A stretch of DNA of 6,317 nt from an uncultured Erysipelotrichaceae bacterium. GTDB taxonomy: Bacteria > Bacillota_I > Bacilli_A > RFN20 > CAG-826. Made by a program: the position numbers and the translations under genes. Shown here in pieces: positions 4,916-6,317 of the stretch. Numbering within the stretch: position 1 is the stretch's first letter; each line of letters opens with the position of its first letter. The DNA lies in assembly GCA_902782395.1 (NCBI GenBank), contig CACZNF010000064.1, positions 1 through 6,317 of the forward strand, in the 5' to 3' direction. A model generated the notes under the pieces. It was not told the origin of the DNA and did not search any database. It saw nothing but the letters and a program-made list of their open reading frames with translations.

Positions 4916-6317
4916 CTATTGATACACGTTTGTTCAGTACTTTTACCACTGGTATCAGTGAAGATGTCTCCATTTCCTTAGTGGGTGAATTAGCTAACTT
5001 AACTAATCTCATCGCTATTGGTGCAGCGGGCATCACCTCCACAGAAGAAGGCCAAATCAATTACGACCCAATCGGTCTTATCTCTCAAGAAGTCATCGAT
5101 GGTGCTTTTGAAACACTAACCAATTCTAGTTTAATTACATCTGTTTTACCTTTAGTTGCAGATATCGCTTTAAATAGTGAGATGATGGATGGCTTTATTC
5201 CAAATCGTTTAATCGATGTCAGTGATGCTGATTGGAAAAATGAAATTGGTTATGTCCAAGACATGGTGGACTGTTTATTTGAAAGTGGTGTCATGGATAA
5301 ATTAATCGTGACAGAAGATGGTAAACAAAAATTCCGTGCTTTAGATGGTAATGATGTCACCTCATTTATTTCTGAAATCATCTACGATGAAAACTTTGAC
5401 CAAGTGCTTAATATCTTTAAAGCCATTGATGATTCTAAAGTCTTATCTCGTGTTGTTCCAGCGGTTGCTTATTACTTTGTGACTAACGATCAAAGTGGAC
5501 AAGTTGGTAAATATTTACCACTTTCATGGGAAGAACTATGTGAATTCTCCTGGGGCTTTGAATGCTATGTCTTATTTGACTTCTTCCATAAAGTCGTCAC
5601 TTTAGATGATAACTTCCTAAAAGCCATCATGATTAAAACTGGTGCTTATAAAGCCGATGAACAAGATCAAACTCCAAAATTAGAGGAACTCATTTCTCAA
5701 CACGTTGATGAATTCATCGAATTAGTGGTTGGTGAAATGGGCGATGATGGTAAACCAAAGAACGTTGATAAAAACGGTAGAACTATCGTCTTTAAAGATG
5801 GTAAACGTATTGAAGGTCGTAACTACTGCTTATTCGATATGCGCGCTATAGAATCGATTCTTCCAACTATCGTTGATACATTGTTTGAATTAGATTTCAT
5901 GCATGATTATCAAAAAGATGTATCTGAAGAAGATTTAACTTCTTATCATGCTGCCGTTAGTAGACTTAACCAGGGTGTCCGCTTATCTAACTTTAAGAAA
6001 GAATTCGGTGCCTTATTAGATATTGTTGGTACTGTCGCTAAAGATACAGAATTATTAACTGCTTTATTCGGTGGCGGTGGTATTGAATCACTCATGACTG
6101 ATAAAGAGAATTTCTTATCCATTGATGTAAAACATATTAATTACTTTAGAGAAGCTATCATTAAGATGGATAATTCCTCATTGCTTTATCATGGTTTAGT
6201 GCCAATCCTTAAATCCATGATTGGTAGTGCAGGAGTCTCTGACATCTTTAATGATATCGGTATTAGAAGTGAAGTTATTGTCTCGGCGATTAACCATGAT
6301 ATGAAGAAAGAAGACCA
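4912..6317 (+). CDS. Large helical repeat region, C-terminal part of the CvpA-like protein, cut by window edge
   Basis: An uninterrupted 468-codon frame runs to the window end. It overlaps the preceding stop as ATGA, but no Shine-Dalgarno site precedes that ATG. The same frame is also open and protein-like upstream (DSLFAKILFNWTVDGSG, from 4861), which favours a C-terminal continuation of the 4187 gene over a separate gene. The sequence is acidic, soluble and helical, without membrane segments or catalytic motifs that I recognise. A motif of the form S-x-x-L-x-x-x-L-P-x-V recurs four times (prolines at codons 5149, 5458, 5863 and 6202). A second motif, aromatic-K-x-E-[IF]-G, recurs at 5233 and 5992. 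If anchored by the CvpA-like domain it would form a long domain next to the membrane, with side undetermined. I know no named family for it. Confidence 0.7.
   Translation, partial: MTIDTRLFSTFTTGISEDVSISLVGELANLTNLIAIGAAGITSTEEGQINYDPIGLISQEVIDGAFETLTNSSLITSVLPLVADIALNSEMMDGFIPNRLIDVSDADWKNEIGYVQDMVDCLFESGVMDKLIVTEDGKQKFRALDGNDVTSFISEIIYDENFDQVLNIFKAIDDSKVLSRVVPAVAYYFVTNDQSGQVGKYLPLSWEELCEFSWGFECYVLFDFFHKVVTLDDNFLKAIMIKTGAYKADEQDQTPKLEELISQHVDEFIELVVGEMGDDGKPKNVDKNGRTIVFKDGKRIEGRNYCLFDMRAIESILPTIVDTLFELDFMHDYQKDVSEEDLTSYHAAVSRLNQGVRLSNFKKEFGALLDIVGTVAKDTELLTALFGGGGIESLMTDKENFLSIDVKHINYFREAIIKMDNSSLLYHGLVPILKSMIGSAGVSDIFNDIGIRSEVIVSAINHDMKKED
5125..6222 (+). repeat. Four diverged protein-level repeats inside the large C-terminal region
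   Basis: Translated segments starting at 5125, 5434, 5839 and 6175 read SSLITSVLPLVADIAL, SKVLSRVVPAVAYYF, MRAIESILPTIVDTLF and SSLLYHGLVPILKSMI. All share hydrophobic positions around a central proline. Spacing between prolines is 103, 135 and 113 codons. DNA identity is low, so these are old duplications or structural repeats. The alignment is by eye. Confidence 0.5.

Noticed and set aside
4187..4990. TGA read as tryptophan (code 4) to explain the split gene
   Set aside because: Reading through TGA 4913-4915 meets TAG about 80 bases later in unnatural sequence, and tryptophan is TGG everywhere else.
4803..5060. Minus-strand ORF of 85 codons
   Set aside because: It is antisense to the CvpA-like and repeat protein at the frame break, with no promoter or ribosome site. 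The plus-strand reading is far more protein-like.

Overview
The window is AT-rich bacterial DNA with compact genes. It carries Shine-Dalgarno-type sites in places, rho-independent terminators and a tRNA-Gly gene with an encoded CCA end. Tryptophan is written TGG throughout, and no intact gene needs TGA as a sense codon, so the standard code applies. Composition and protein types fit a low-GC Gram-positive lineage (Bacillota, possibly an uncultured gut or Mollicutes-adjacent Bacilli group). This placement is inferred from style only.

Layout. (1) 1-362, minus: the N-terminal 120 residues of an XTP/dITP pyrophosphatase (RdgB/HAM1), running off the left edge. (2) 416-1120, plus, divergent from it: a VTT/DedA-type multi-pass membrane protein. 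It ends at a bidirectional hairpin terminator shared with (3), a two-helix membrane protein of unknown function on the minus strand (1164-1475). (4) 1476-1947: a gene-free stretch of about 470 bp. It holds the promoter of gene 3, a decayed tRNA 3' end with its own terminator, a cluster of short inverted repeats and the tRNA-Gly terminator. (5) tRNA-Gly(UCC), minus, 1948-2021, with a good sigma-A-type promoter. (6) A minus-strand operon, read from 4099 down to 2072: a CPBP-type intramembrane protease with an N-terminal zinc ribbon, a TraX-family membrane protein, and thioredoxin. The genes lie 1 and 11 bp apart. (7) From 4187 to the right edge, plus: a large membrane-anchored protein split by a -1 frame change near 4860. 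The first part is a four-helix CvpA-like membrane domain. The second part is a long helical region with a repeated motif, open to the window end.

The operon places a likely membrane peptidase, a likely acyltransferase-like membrane protein and a cytoplasmic disulfide reductase together. A joint role in envelope protein handling is possible but not shown. The most unusual items are the CvpA-like/repeat protein with its frame break, and the 1560-1945 interval, where a tRNA-terminator unit looks duplicated with palindrome-rich DNA between the copies.
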